Positions 35,699-45,666 of a stretch of 64,000 bases of DNA are shown piece by piece. The notes below the pieces were generated by a model. It searched no databases and was not told the origin of the DNA. It saw only the letters and a list, made by a program, of their open reading frames with translations. Numbering within the stretch: the stretch's first letter is position 1; each line of letters begins with the position of its first letter. Made by a program: the position numbers and the translations under genes. The stretch comes from Opitutaceae bacterium TAV5 (GTDB lineage Bacteria > Verrucomicrobiota > Verrucomicrobiia > Opitutales > Opitutaceae): positions 1,674,001 through 1,738,000 of the forward strand of contig CP007053.1 in NCBI GenBank assembly GCA_000242935.3, in the 5' to 3' direction.

Positions 35699-37219
35699 TC
35701 ACTCGGCAGGCAGGAGGCGGACGATGCGGCCGGGGACGCGGGGGAGCTCCAGCGAAATGTAAAGCTCGCCGGCAGGTCCCGTCGCAATATCCCGGATACG
35801 GCCGAGGTTCTTGAACACCAGCTCCTCGTGCACGATCTTGTCACCCCGGATTTCGTACCGGTGGAGTTCCTGCTGCGCGAGCGAGCCGAGGAAGAGGTTG
35901 CCTTTCCACATCGGGAAGGCGTCGCCGGTGTAGAAGTGGATCGGGCTCACGGCGATGGAGGGCGTCCAGTATTTCACAGGCTGCTCCATGCCCTCCTTCG
36001 CGGTGAGCGGGGAAACGGGCGTGCCGTCGTAATTGACTCCATAGGTGATGACAGGCCAGCCGTAGTTGGCTCCGCGGCGGACGTAGTTGAGTTCGTCGCC
36101 GCCGCGCGGGCCGTGCTCGGTGGACCAGAGGCCGCCGTCGGCCGGATTGCGGGCGAGGCCCTGCGGGTTGCGGTGTCCGTAGCTCCAGATGGAGGGGTAG
36201 GCTCCGGGTGTGTGCACGAAAGGATTGTCGGGCGGCACGCGGCCGTCGTGCCAGGTCCGGTGCACTTTGCCGTTGGGAAGCGCGAGGTCCTGGGCCTGCC
36301 CGGTCGCGCCGTGCTCGCCCACGGTAAAGAACATGTAGTCTCCCTCGAAGACGATGCGGCTGCCGAAATTCACGCTGCGGTCGGTGTAGCTGGAGCGGGG
36401 CGCGGCGAAGACGGGTTCCTCGTCCGTCCAGCGTCCGTCGCGGATGCGGCCGCGCACGATTTTGGTCATGCCGGTGTCGTTGTCGCCGGGGTCGCTCAGG
36501 GTGAGGTAGATCCAGCCGTTGTGCGCATAATCGGGATGCGGGACCACGGCCATGAGTCCGCCTTCGTCGCGCACCCAGACGCGCGGGATGCCGGTGATTT
36601 CCACGGGACTGGCGGTGGCGGCGGTGGCTCCGGGCGGGAGCTGGTAGAGCTTGCCGGTGCGCTCGGTGAAGAGCAGGCGTCCGTCGGGCAGGAAGGCGAT
36701 GCCCCACGGGACGTCGCGGCCCTCGGCGACGGATTCGAAGCGCCACGCGTGACGCTCGCTGTGCTGCACGCCCTCCGGGAGGGCGGACGCCCGCTGCGGC
36801 ACGGGATCGACGGAGCGGCGGGCCGTCTCGCGGATGAGCACGACGAGGCCGAGAACCTCGGCCTCGTTGAGCGTGGCCGCGAAACCCGGCATGCCGGAGC
36901 GGGGCAGCCCGTCGCGGATGACGGCGGCGATCGCGGCGTCGTCGCTGCCGTCCACGTATTTCCAGTGATCATCGAGGAGGGAATCGGTCTTGTTGCCCCG
37001 GAGGTCCTCGCCGTGACAGTTGGCGCAGAGCTGCGCGTAGAGCCGGGTAACGTCGCGGCCTTTGGAAAGGGTGAAGGGGGGAATCGTGTCCGGCGGCGTG
37101 GCATCGGCCCGGACTGCGGGCAACAGGGCGGCGCAAAAAAACAGAAAAGGCAGGGCGATAACGGACGCGAGGAGGCGGCGCCGGGCTGGCGGGATCGTCA
37201 TGGTCGGTTGAATCATCAC
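35699..37219 (-). CDS. Cytochrome c / PQQ-dependent sugar dehydrogenase fusion
   Basis: A 506-residue secreted protein. After a signal peptide (ASVIALPFLFFCAALLPAVRA) a cytochrome c domain carries the heme motif C65-A-N-C68-H69 and a probable axial Met in RSGMPGF. The second domain is a six-bladed propeller of the soluble glucose/aldose dehydrogenase type (VPWGIAFLPDGRLLFTERTG, GYGHRNPQGLARNP, STEHGPRGGDELNYV). It probably oxidises a sugar in the periplasm and passes electrons through its own heme. ATGs at 37216 and 37201 are alternative starts. Confidence 0.88.
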   Translation of the reverse strand: MMIQPTMTIPPARRRLLASVIALPFLFFCAALLPAVRADATPPDTIPPFTLSKGRDVTRLYAQLCANCHGEDLRGNKTDSLLDDHWKYVDGSDDAAIAAVIRDGLPRSGMPGFAATLNEAEVLGLVVLIRETARRSVDPVPQRASALPEGVQHSERHAWRFESVAEGRDVPWGIAFLPDGRLLFTERTGKLYQLPPGATAATASPVEITGIPRVWVRDEGGLMAVVPHPDYAHNGWIYLTLSDPGDNDTGMTKIVRGRIRDGRWTDEEPVFAAPRSSYTDRSVNFGSRIVFEGDYMFFTVGEHGATGQAQDLALPNGKVHRTWHDGRVPPDNPFVHTPGAYPSIWSYGHRNPQGLARNPADGGLWSTEHGPRGGDELNYVRRGANYGWPVITYGVNYDGTPVSPLTAKEGMEQPVKYWTPSIAVSPIHFYTGDAFPMWKGNLFLGSLAQQELHRYEIRGDKIVHEELVFKNLGRIRDIATGPAGELYISLELPRVPGRIVRLLPAE

Positions 37220-37352
37220 GGGTCAGGTGAAAGTCCACGCTTAACCGGGTTGCCCGAAATCGCCAGCAGGCGGGGGAGTTTGCCGCCGCCGGTCGGGCCG
37301 GCGGCACAGGGGGGCGGGGGGGGCGAAAAATCCCCGGCCTTGTGCTCATATC

Positions 37353-38021
37353 TCACGGCGACCCGAAGCCGTGGCGGCGGGCGTTGGCCACCAGATCGGC
37401 CACGTTGGTGGCGCCCAGTTTCCCCATGATGTTCGCGCGGTGAAAATCCACCGTGCGCTGGCTCAGCCCGATCAGTTCGCCGATCTCCCGGCTCGTTCGC
37501 CCGGCCAGCACATGCATCAGCACCTCCTGCTCGCGCCGCGACAGGATCTTGCCCACCGCCTCCGCCTTCGCTCCCTCGCGCGCCAGCGTCTCGCCGAATC
37601 GCGCCGAATAAAACCTCCGCCCGTCCGCCACCGCATCGAGCGCCTCGGCCAGCAATTCCGGCTCCGCATCCTTTTCGACATAGCCTTCCACGCCGCTCTC
37701 GCGCACCCGCGTCAGCGCCAGCGGATCGACCAGCGACGACAGCACCAGCGCCCGCACCTGCGGCCTCGACTGCCGCGCCGCCCGCACGAACTCGAGGCCG
37801 TCCATGCCCGTCAGATGCAGATCCACCAGCAGGACATCCGGCCGCGTCGAGGCGACCAGTGGCACCGCCTCCTCGCCCGATCCGGCCGCGCCCGCCAGTT
37901 CGAACCGCGGACGGCCCGCCAGCCATTTGACGAGGAACGCGCGAAACATCGTCAGATCCTCGACGACAAGCACGCGCACCCGGCGCGGGGCTCCGGAAGC
38001 GGAAAGAGGTCCCGCCGTCAT
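37353..38021 (-). CDS. NarL/LuxR-type response regulator
   Basis: A 222-residue regulator. The receiver domain has the acidic pair ED (21-22), phospho-acceptor D67 in DVLLVDLHLTGMDG, and K in VEKDA. The C-terminal LuxR HTH (about 158-222) reads LSRREQEVLMHVLAGRTSRE, IGELIGLSQRTVDFHRANIM. Its ATG overlaps the stop of the sensor kinase by 4 bases (ATGA), so they form one two-component system. The regulated genes are unknown. Confidence 0.93.
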   Translation of the reverse strand: MTAGPLSASGAPRRVRVLVVEDLTMFRAFLVKWLAGRPRFELAGAAGSGEEAVPLVASTRPDVLLVDLHLTGMDGLEFVRAARQSRPQVRALVLSSLVDPLALTRVRESGVEGYVEKDAEPELLAEALDAVADGRRFYSARFGETLAREGAKAEAVGKILSRREQEVLMHVLAGRTSREIGELIGLSQRTVDFHRANIMGKLGATNVADLVANARRHGFGSP

Positions 38022-40015
38022 GCTCCGTCCTCCGTTTTCGCCGCCGGCAGCGTGAAGTCGAACCGGGTGCCCTCCCCCGCCCCTGTCTTCACTTCGAGGC
38101 GGATGCCGAGGGCCCGGCCGATCTCCACGCACAACCGCAGCCCCAGTCCGCCCTCCGCCAGCCCGCTGCCGGGCGTGTCGCCGGACAACCGCGCCGCCAC
38201 GGCGGGCGGCAGCCCCGGACCGTCGTCGGCCACGGTCAGCCGCACACCGCCGGCCACGGACGCCGCGCTTACTTCCACGCGGGCCCGCGCGAAACGCAGG
38301 GCGTTGGACACCAGGTTGCGCACAAGCGTCTGCGCCAGCACCAGATCGGTGGTCACGCACAAATCCGCCGGCACGGCGACCGCCACCGCGATCCCGCGTT
38401 GCACGGCCACCGGTCGCAGCAAGGCAACCACCGGCCCCACGAAAGCCTCCGCCGGATACCGGCCCGGATGGATCGTGCCCGCGCGCAGGCGCGCCCACAA
38501 CACCAGGTCTTCGATGAGCAGCAGCACCCGCCGGCCGGCCTGCGCCGCCTCGTATGCAAAATCAGGATACACGGACGGCGCCACCGCGGCCTGCTCCGCG
38601 CTCTGCGTCAATGCCGTGAGCGGACCGCGCAGATCGTGGCCGATCACCGCGATCATCCGGTCCTTGTCCTGACCGGCCTCCCGCAACTCGCGCGTGCGCT
38701 CGCGCACCTCCACCTCGAGTTCGTCGGCATAAGCCTCCTGGATGGCGCGCCGCTGTTCCGTTTCCTCCACGAGCTGTTCCTGGGCCTCGGTCCTCTCACG
38801 CTGGATGCGCGCGAAGCGGTCGGCCACCGCCAGCGACAGCAGCAGCATCTCCAGCGCCGAGCCCGCGAGCAGTCCCATGACCGCCCGCTTCTGCGTGTCC
38901 GCCTCCAGCCAGGACACCGCGGCGGGCAGCGCGCCCGCGAACAGGAACCCGAACGCCAGCACAAAATACCGCGCCTGCCCCGCGCCCGCCCGCCACGCCG
39001 CCACCGCGATGACCAGCAGGCAGGCATGCACGGCCACGACCGCCGGCACCGTCCAGTGCAGCCAGCCCGTGCCCTGCATCCAGGGAAAAGCCAGCCCGCC
39101 CAGCAGGAGCACGGCCAGCGCGCCCTGCAGCCAGCGGGTGATTGTCTCCGCCACCGGCACGCGCCGCTTCAGTTCGAGGAACATCCGCGCAAACTGCAGC
39201 AGGAACAGGCCGCTCGCCGCCAGCGCCACCGTCGCGATCACCTCGGTCCACGGCGACCCCGCGCCGACGCCCAGGAGCCCGAACCCGCCGTTCGCTACAA
39301 AGTTGAACGTCGCCACCGATCCCAGATAACCCGCGTAACACCCCGTATCCGGAAACCGCAGCCGCAGCCACAGGACGGCGTTGTAAAACAGCAGCGCGGC
39401 CAGCCCGCCGTAATAGATCCCCTCCGCCAGCACATCGCGCACCAGCGCGGCCGTGAACGCCCCTTCCTCCGGCCACCACACCGCGCGCAGCCACACCGCA
39501 AAAAAATCCTCCGCCCGCAGATAAACCGTCCGCTCTCCCCGCGCCGGCACCTCGACCGCGAAGGCGGCCATGCGGCCCCACCGCGGCTTCTCCCGCGACG
39601 CAAGCCCCTCGCCCGACACCTCGTGCCGCCATCCGCCGCCGGCCTCCTCCCGTTCCCAGAGCTCCACGCGGTCCGAAAAATACTCCGAATCCGCCAGCAC
39701 GCCGCGCGCCGGCTGCGGCCCGGGATTGCGCAACGTCACGCGCACCCACACCGCATCGCCGCGCCCGGCGTGGATGTAGCCCCGGCCCGGCCATGCGCTC
39801 CACGCGCTCGCGGGCGCCGCCGCCGCCTCGTCGATCGACAGCCGCCGCCCCGCATCGGGCAGCGTCTCCACGGTCGAGCCGGTGGCCGCGTCCGGCAGCC
39901 TCCGCATCCCCGCATGGTTGCCCGCCAGCCCGAACATCAGGCCGCCCACAGCCAGCGCCGCCAAGCCCAGCACCCCCGCGAGGGGCAGCCAGGAGAGGAT
40001 CGACGCGGGTTTCAT
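38018..40015 (-). CDS. 7TMR-DISM-type sensor histidine kinase
   Basis: A 665-residue membrane kinase. An extracytoplasmic 7TMR-DISM ligand domain (about 45-190, GYIHAGRGDAVWVRVTLRNP) follows an N-terminal anchor; seven hydrophobic helices span about 195-390; a coiled coil then leads to a HisKA domain with H460 in MIAVIGHDLRGPLTAL and an HATPase domain with NLVSNALRFA (N box), VADDGPGLP and EGGLGLRLC. It senses an unknown, possibly carbohydrate, ligand and phosphorylates the overlapping response regulator. Start MKPASILSW at 40015 precedes the first membrane helix. Confidence 0.92.
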   Translation of the reverse strand: MKPASILSWLPLAGVLGLAALAVGGLMFGLAGNHAGMRRLPDAATGSTVETLPDAGRRLSIDEAAAAPASAWSAWPGRGYIHAGRGDAVWVRVTLRNPGPQPARGVLADSEYFSDRVELWEREEAGGGWRHEVSGEGLASREKPRWGRMAAFAVEVPARGERTVYLRAEDFFAVWLRAVWWPEEGAFTAALVRDVLAEGIYYGGLAALLFYNAVLWLRLRFPDTGCYAGYLGSVATFNFVANGGFGLLGVGAGSPWTEVIATVALAASGLFLLQFARMFLELKRRVPVAETITRWLQGALAVLLLGGLAFPWMQGTGWLHWTVPAVVAVHACLLVIAVAAWRAGAGQARYFVLAFGFLFAGALPAAVSWLEADTQKRAVMGLLAGSALEMLLLSLAVADRFARIQRERTEAQEQLVEETEQRRAIQEAYADELEVEVRERTRELREAGQDKDRMIAVIGHDLRGPLTALTQSAEQAAVAPSVYPDFAYEAAQAGRRVLLLIEDLVLWARLRAGTIHPGRYPAEAFVGPVVALLRPVAVQRGIAVAVAVPADLCVTTDLVLAQTLVRNLVSNALRFARARVEVSAASVAGGVRLTVADDGPGLPPAVAARLSGDTPGSGLAEGGLGLRLCVEIGRALGIRLEVKTGAGEGTRFDFTLPAAKTEDGA

Positions 40016-40134
40016 GCCCCCACGCTCCACCGCCCCCGGCCCCCCGCGCAAGCTCCCTGTTTCCGCCAAACCCGGTATAAATGACAGGTTTCACCGGTTG
40101 CCGGATGCGGACGCGGAAACGCCATTCTTGTGCC

Positions 40135-43100
40135 ATGCCCGCACCCATGAACTCCTCTCCGACCCCCGCCTCGCCTTTTTCCGGACCAAAATCCTGCGCC
40201 GGCCGGCCGGCGGGAAATACCTTCCCCGGTCTCCTCCCGTGCCTGCCCCGGCTGGCCGCCGGGCTCCTGCTCGCCATCTCCGCCTCTGCCTCCGGCGACG
40301 TGATCCACTGGACAGGCGGCGACGGCACGTGGGACACCACGGAGCTGGCCTGGACCCCCGACCCCGCCCTCTCCCCGCCCTTCCAGACATGGAGCAACCC
40401 GGCCTTCGACACCGCCGTGTTTTCCGGCCCGGCCGGCACGGTCACGCTCGGCGAAGCCATCTCCGCAGGATCGCTCACGTTCGCCACCGATGGCTACACG
40501 ATCACGGGCAACACGCTCACGCTCGCCGGTATCGGCTCCGTCGATACCGGTGACGGCACGCAGACCCTGGCCTCCATCCTCGCCGGAGCCGCCACCAGCT
40601 TCACGAAAACCGGCTCGGGCACCCTCATCCTCACCGCTGCCAATACCTGGACCGGCGCCACCCTCGTCAACGGAGGTACTCTCGCCGTGAGCGGCAGCGG
40701 AGCCTCCATCGGCGTGGCGGGCGCGTCGGCCTCGACCCTGAGCGTCGGCTCGACGGCCGACAGCTCGCTCACCATCGAGAACGGCGCGGTGGTCCAAAAC
40801 ACCACCGCCACGCTCGGCGGCGCCTCCGGCACGACCGGCAGCGTCACCGTCGATGGCGCGGGCTCCGCCTGGAACATCACCCATACGAGCGGCACCACCC
40901 TGTCCATCGCCTCCGGCGGCAGCGGCTCCCTCACCGTCTCCAACGGCGGCGCGGTCACGCTCGCCCGCCCTGCCGTGTTCGCACCGGCGGCGGGCCGGAC
41001 GGCGGACTTTCTCGTGACCGGCGCCAGCTCCACCTTCACGACGACCAGCACCCTGAATTTCGGCAACGGCGCCGCCGCGGGCGCGACGACGGCCACCATC
41101 AGCGCCGGCGGAAAAGTGAACAGCAGTTCCGGCAACATCGGCGCCAGCAGCGGGCTCGGCACCGCCAACGTCACCATCACCGGCGCGGGATCGAGCTGGA
41201 CCACCACGAACGTGGTCGCCGTGGATGGCACCGGATCGCTCTCGATCCTGGACGGCGGCACGATGACCGTCGGCAACCTGTTCGGCATCGGCGGCAACAC
41301 GGGCACGACCAGCCGGGTGACCGTCGGCGGCGATTCCGCCACCCTCAACGTCACCAGCGCCGCGATCGTCGTCGGTGATTCCGGGCGCGGCACCCTCGAA
41401 ATCAACGACGGCGGCACGGTCAACGCCGGTTTCACTCTCCGCATTGGCAACGACGACGCCGCAGTGGGCATCGTGAATCAAAACGGCGGCACGGTCACGG
41501 TCACGCGCTACATCCACTTCTTCAAGGGCACGGCGGAATATCATCTGCTCGGCGGCACGCTTGTCGTCGGCGACGCCTTCGGCGCGGGCATCGTCACGCC
41601 CTCGGCGGCCAGCTACCTCTTCGAACTCGGCGGCGGCACGCTGCAGGTGCTCGGCAACAACCGGAGCAGCCTCACCGTCTATGCCGATATCACCTTGAAG
41701 GCCGGCACGACCAGCACGCTCTCCACCCCTGGCGGCGCCGGCCAGATCATGTACATGGAGGGTGTGATCCGCGGCCCGGGCGGTCTGATCAAAACCGGCC
41801 CGGGGGCGCTCTATCTCGACGGGATAAACTCCTTTACCGGCGGCCTCACCATCGCGGAGGGCATCGTCAATCCCCTGCCCGGCAGCCTCGGCGCCGGCTC
41901 CCTCGGTTTTTCGGGCAACTCCACCCTGCAAATCGACTATACGGACACCGCCTTTGCCGGCAACGTTGCCATCGACCCGGGCGTCACCGGCACAATCGAG
42001 GTCGCCAACGGACGCACCCTCACGCTTTCAGGCGCCATCACCGGCTCCGGCGCCCTTCGCAAGACCTCCTCCGGCACCCTTGCCCTTGCCGGCGTCAACG
42101 ACTTCACCGGCGGCCTCACCGTCAGCGGCGGCGTGCTCCGCTTCTCCGGTCTCGCCAGCCTCGGTTCCGGCCCGCTCACGCTCTCCGGCGGCGAACTGCG
42201 CTGGGACGCCAACAATACCGCCGACGTTACCGCCGGCGGCCGCGTGCTCGCCATCGGTTCCGGCGGTTCCACCTTCAATACCAACGGCAACGACGTCACC
42301 CTTTCCGGCGACATCACCGGTACCGGAGCCTTCGCCAAATCCGGCGCCGGCACCCTCACCCTCTCCGGCAACAACACCTGGGCCGGAGCCACCACGACCC
42401 TCAATGCCGGCACGCTCGTCCTCGCCAGCGCCGCCGCGCTTCCCTCCACCGGAACGCTCGTCCTCAATGGCGGCACGCTGACCAGCACCACCGCGCGCAC
42501 CCTCGGCAACACCGTCACCCTCTCCGCCAATTCCACCCTCGGCGGCGCAGCGGACCTCACCTTCAACGGCAACCTCACGAACTCCGGCGGCAACCGGACC
42601 CTGACCATCAACAACGCAGGCCTGACCACGTTCGGCACGATCAACCTCTCGGAGAACAACACCGGACGCACGCTCACGCTTGCCGGCACGGGCGACATCC
42701 TCGTCACTGGCGCGATCCGAAACCGGGACGGCGCCAATACGACCGCCAGCAATCTCGTGAAATCCGGCGCCGGCACGCTCACCCTCTCCGGCGCGAACAC
42801 CTGGACCGGCTCCACCTCCGTCAACGCCGGCACGCTCCTCGTCAACGGCTCCCTCGCCAGCACCGCCGTGACCGTCGCCGACGGCGCCACCCTCGGCGGC
42901 AGCGGCAGTATCGGCGGTTTGACTACGATCCGGTCCGGCGCGCACCTCGCCCCCGGCAACAGCCCCGGCACGCTCACCTTCACCGCCGGCCTCGCTCTCC
43001 AGTCCGGCGCGATCCTCGACTTCGAGCTCGGCGACGACCGCGACCTGATTCGCATCTCCGGCGGCATCCTCTCCGGCCCCGGCAGCGGCACAATCACCCT

Positions 43101-43380
43101 CAACCTCGCCGACGCCGGCGGACTCATCGCGGGCACCTGGACCCTCTTCGATTTTTCCGGCGCCACTCTCGCCGATTTCGATGTCTCCGGTTTCGTCTTC
43201 GGCAGCACCCCCGCCGGATACGACTATGCCCTCGCCCTCAGTGGCAGCGCCCTCCGGCTCACCGTCACCGCCATCCCCGAGCCCGCCGCCGTCGCCGCCC
43301 TCCTCGCCACCGCCACGCTTGCCCTCGCCGTCGTGCGTCGCCGCAAGAGTCACCTGCCCCAGGCTCGGGTCGGGGCCTAG
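40135..43380 (+). CDS. Large PEP-CTERM autotransporter-repeat protein
   Basis: A 1081-residue secreted protein made mostly of autotransporter-associated beta-strand repeats (KTGSGTLILTAANTWTGATL, KSGAGTLTLSGNNTWAGATT, KSGAGTLTLSGANTWTGSTS) and GGTxxVGN-type units in the first half. It ends with AIPEPAAVAALLATATLALA plus RRRKSHL, a PEP-CTERM exosortase signal. It probably forms a long beta-helix on the surface. The start is uncertain: ATG at 40081, 40135 and 40147 are in frame, and 40135 gives the shortest basic leader before the hydrophobic segment LPRLAAGLLLAISASASG. It overlaps the convergent SDR gene by 4 bases at the stop codons. Confidence 0.85.
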   Translation: MPAPMNSSPTPASPFSGPKSCAGRPAGNTFPGLLPCLPRLAAGLLLAISASASGDVIHWTGGDGTWDTTELAWTPDPALSPPFQTWSNPAFDTAVFSGPAGTVTLGEAISAGSLTFATDGYTITGNTLTLAGIGSVDTGDGTQTLASILAGAATSFTKTGSGTLILTAANTWTGATLVNGGTLAVSGSGASIGVAGASASTLSVGSTADSSLTIENGAVVQNTTATLGGASGTTGSVTVDGAGSAWNITHTSGTTLSIASGGSGSLTVSNGGAVTLARPAVFAPAAGRTADFLVTGASSTFTTTSTLNFGNGAAAGATTATISAGGKVNSSSGNIGASSGLGTANVTITGAGSSWTTTNVVAVDGTGSLSILDGGTMTVGNLFGIGGNTGTTSRVTVGGDSATLNVTSAAIVVGDSGRGTLEINDGGTVNAGFTLRIGNDDAAVGIVNQNGGTVTVTRYIHFFKGTAEYHLLGGTLVVGDAFGAGIVTPSAASYLFELGGGTLQVLGNNRSSLTVYADITLKAGTTSTLSTPGGAGQIMYMEGVIRGPGGLIKTGPGALYLDGINSFTGGLTIAEGIVNPLPGSLGAGSLGFSGNSTLQIDYTDTAFAGNVAIDPGVTGTIEVANGRTLTLSGAITGSGALRKTSSGTLALAGVNDFTGGLTVSGGVLRFSGLASLGSGPLTLSGGELRWDANNTADVTAGGRVLAIGSGGSTFNTNGNDVTLSGDITGTGAFAKSGAGTLTLSGNNTWAGATTTLNAGTLVLASAAALPSTGTLVLNGGTLTSTTARTLGNTVTLSANSTLGGAADLTFNGNLTNSGGNRTLTINNAGLTTFGTINLSENNTGRTLTLAGTGDILVTGAIRNRDGANTTASNLVKSGAGTLTLSGANTWTGSTSVNAGTLLVNGSLASTAVTVADGATLGGSGSIGGLTTIRSGAHLAPGNSPGTLTFTAGLALQSGAILDFELGDDRDLIRISGGILSGPGSGTITLNLADAGGLIAGTWTLFDFSGATLADFDVSGFVFGSTPAGYDYALALSGSALRLTVTAIPEPAAVAALLATATLALAVVRRRKSHLPQARVGA

Positions 43381-44327
43381 TCTGCGGTTTTCCCGGCTGT
43401 TTCGCCGGGCCGGCGATCCGGCGCAGCCGGCGGCGGCAGGCCCCAGCGTTTCACATCCGGCAGGCCGGCGTAGAGCACGCGGTGATACAGCCGGCGCGGC
43501 AGCCAGCGGCGCAGGTAATCGAAGATCAGCGCATCCGGCGTGGCCCGCACGCGCAGCCGCGGGTGGCGGGCGCGGATCGTGCGCACGGTCGCCGCCGCCA
43601 CGTGATCGGGCGTGGCCCAGGTGCGGCGCATGAGGCGGGCGATCATGCCCGACATGGCGTCATAATGACGATGATACGGATCGGCCGGATCCTCCTGCGC
43701 CCGCCGGCTTGCGCGGGTATAACGCGTATGCGTGAAGGAATCCGAATGGATGAATCCCGGCTCCACCAGCGAGACGCCGATGCCCCAGGGCCGCGCCTCG
43801 TACCAGAGCGCCTCGCACGCGCCCTCGATGGCGAACTTCGACGCGCTGTAGGCTGCCATCGTCGGCATCGCCATCATGCCGCCCACGCTCGACACCGTGA
43901 GGATGCGGCCCCGGCGGCGCTCGCGCATGCCGGGCAGCACGCGCCGGATCAGGTCGAGCGGCCCGCGAAAATTCACCGCCATCACGTCATCGAAGTCGGC
44001 ATCCGCGATGTGCTCGACCACCGCCCGCGTGGCGATGCCGGCGTTGTTGACCAGGATTTCCACCCCGCCCCAGCACGCCTCCACCGCGGCGACCGCAGCG
44101 GCGCGGCTCGCGGGGCTGGCCACGTCGAGCGCCAGCAGGCGAATGCGCGGGCTCTCCACGATGCCGGCCGCGGCGAAGCGTTCCAGAGAGCTCGTCCGGG
44201 CCGTGAGCGCGAGCCGGTAACGCGTTTCCCGGATCAACCGCCTTGCCAGCGCCAGCCCCAGACCGGTGCTCGCTCCGGTCACGAGCAAAACTGCATCGTC
44301 AGGCAGGGGTTCGCCGCAGGGTCTCAT
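43377..44327 (-). CDS. Short-chain dehydrogenase/reductase
   Basis: A 316-residue SDR with TGASTGLG as the cofactor motif, NNAGIA, the catalytic serine in VSSVGG and YSASK (Y/K). The C-terminal ~70 residues are Arg-rich and resemble those of membrane-associated SDRs. Substrate unknown. GC-rich composition matches the host, unlike the SDR at 13327. Confidence 0.87.
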   Translation of the reverse strand: MRPCGEPLPDDAVLLVTGASTGLGLALARRLIRETRYRLALTARTSSLERFAAAGIVESPRIRLLALDVASPASRAAAVAAVEACWGGVEILVNNAGIATRAVVEHIADADFDDVMAVNFRGPLDLIRRVLPGMRERRRGRILTVSSVGGMMAMPTMAAYSASKFAIEGACEALWYEARPWGIGVSLVEPGFIHSDSFTHTRYTRASRRAQEDPADPYHRHYDAMSGMIARLMRRTWATPDHVAAATVRTIRARHPRLRVRATPDALIFDYLRRWLPRRLYHRVLYAGLPDVKRWGLPPPAAPDRRPGETAGKTAD

Positions 44328-44384
44328 GGCAGGGAAGTATAGGCGAAAGTCGCGGCCGGGCAAGGGCACCGCGTCCGGCAAGGC

Positions 44385-45575
44385 TCACGCGGGCCGTTGC
44401 AGATGGTCCCACGCGGCCTGCGCATCGAGGCGTTCCGGATCGCGGGGGCGCACGAAAGGGAGTTCGCCGAGGCCGTCGCAATCGCGGTGCGCGCCGGTGA
44501 ACAACGGCCAGATGCCGAAACCGAGGGCGCGCGGTTTCGCGGGGCGGGCGCCGCTGCTGCCGCCGGCGGCAGCCGGGGCTCCCGCGGCCCCCGGGGGGGG
44601 GCCGGCATGCCATGCAAACGCCAGTTCGAGCACCGCGCGCGCGCCGACAGCGGTTTCGAGCGCGGACGAAAAGACCACATCCTCGCGCGCGACGCCGGCG
44701 GCGGCGAGCTGCGCGAGCACACCGGCGGGATCGCCGAGGAGCGCGGGTTTGATCACCCAGATGCCGGGCCAGCCGAGCGAGAGCCAGCGGGCGGCGTCCG
44801 TCGCGCCGACGAGGGATTCGTCGAGCGCGAGCGGCGTGGGGTAATCGCCGGCGAGGCCGAGGAGGAGATCGTCGGCTCCGCGCGCGGCCGGGGAGACGGG
44901 TTGCTCGATGAATTCGACAGGGCGGTCGGCGGCGCGTTCGAGCCAGCGCCCGGCGGTGCGGTGATCCCACGCGCCGTTGGCGTCGAGACGCAGACGGGCG
45001 CCGTCGGGGAGAGCAGCGATCACGTCGTCGAGGAGGGCGAGTTCGTCGGCGGCATCCCCGGCGCCGACTTTCCACTTGAAGGTGCGGAAACCGAGCTCCG
45101 CTTTCGGCGCGATTTGCGTCAGCGCGAGGCGCCCCGCCGGAAGCAGGGCGGCGACGGGGAGAGCGGACGGGGCCGGATGCGGAACGGAGAGCGGAGACGC
45201 GGAAGCGGGTTCGGTGAGGCCGCACGCCGCATTCCGCACTCCGCATTTTGCGCGGGCGGAGTGGAGGGCGAAGTGCGTGCAGGCGTAGCGGGCAGGAAGG
45301 GCGTCGAGCGTTGCGTCGTTCACCCGGTCGCCGAGTTCGCGCAGCAGGGCTTCGGCTTCGTCCACGGTTTCCGTTCCGAACCAGGGGATCGGCGCGATTT
45401 CGCCGAAACCGGTACGCGGCCGGCTGCCGGGATCATCCGCATGGCCGGCGGGCGGCTCACTCATGTCGGTCAACCGGACAAGCAGCCCTTCGCGTTCGCT
45501 CCACAGGCCATGCGCGGTGCGCAGCGGCACACGAAAGGGAAGGCGGTAACGGCTGTATTCGAGTTTCAGTGACAT
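44385..45575 (-). CDS. menC: o-Succinylbenzoate synthase-like enolase-superfamily enzyme
   Basis: A 396-residue enzyme of the enolase superfamily, muconate-lactonising/OSBS type, for menaquinone synthesis. Catalytic landmarks are K167 and K169 (FKWKVG), metal ligands D198 (RLDANGAW), E224 (EFIEQP) and D252 (LALDES), and K276 (WVIKP). Residues about 106-136 (AKCGVRNAACGLTEPASASP...) are encoded by a GC-word repeat (ccgcattccgcactccgcat) and have no place in the family; a second low-complexity loop (PPPGAAGAPAAAGGSSGARP) lies near 360. The specific function could also be a racemase or epimerase, so the symbol is tentative. Confidence 0.8.
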   Translation of the reverse strand: MSLKLEYSRYRLPFRVPLRTAHGLWSEREGLLVRLTDMSEPPAGHADDPGSRPRTGFGEIAPIPWFGTETVDEAEALLRELGDRVNDATLDALPARYACTHFALHSARAKCGVRNAACGLTEPASASPLSVPHPAPSALPVAALLPAGRLALTQIAPKAELGFRTFKWKVGAGDAADELALLDDVIAALPDGARLRLDANGAWDHRTAGRWLERAADRPVEFIEQPVSPAARGADDLLLGLAGDYPTPLALDESLVGATDAARWLSLGWPGIWVIKPALLGDPAGVLAQLAAAGVAREDVVFSSALETAVGARAVLELAFAWHAGPPPGAAGAPAAAGGSSGARPAKPRALGFGIWPLFTGAHRDCDGLGELPFVRPRDPERLDAQAAWDHLQRPA

Positions 45576-45666
45576 CGGGAAAAACGGCTTTATGCAACCC
45601 CTCCGTTCATGCTCATGGTCGCGGGTTGGCCAGGCCGCAACCGACAGAATTTGAACAGAAGACCGG

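Noticed and set aside
35687-37429. Plus-strand 580-codon frame opposite the PQQ dehydrogenase
   Set aside because: Antisense shadow; the minus-strand frame carries a signal peptide, CxxCH and propeller motifs.
38796-40487. 563-codon minus-strand frame overlapping the sensor kinase
   Set aside because: Gly/Arg-rich out-of-frame shadow; the other frame shows the full kinase domain set.
40012-41931. 639-codon antisense frame under the large PEP-CTERM gene
   Set aside because: Low-complexity Gly/Ala/Arg text produced by the repeats on the other strand.
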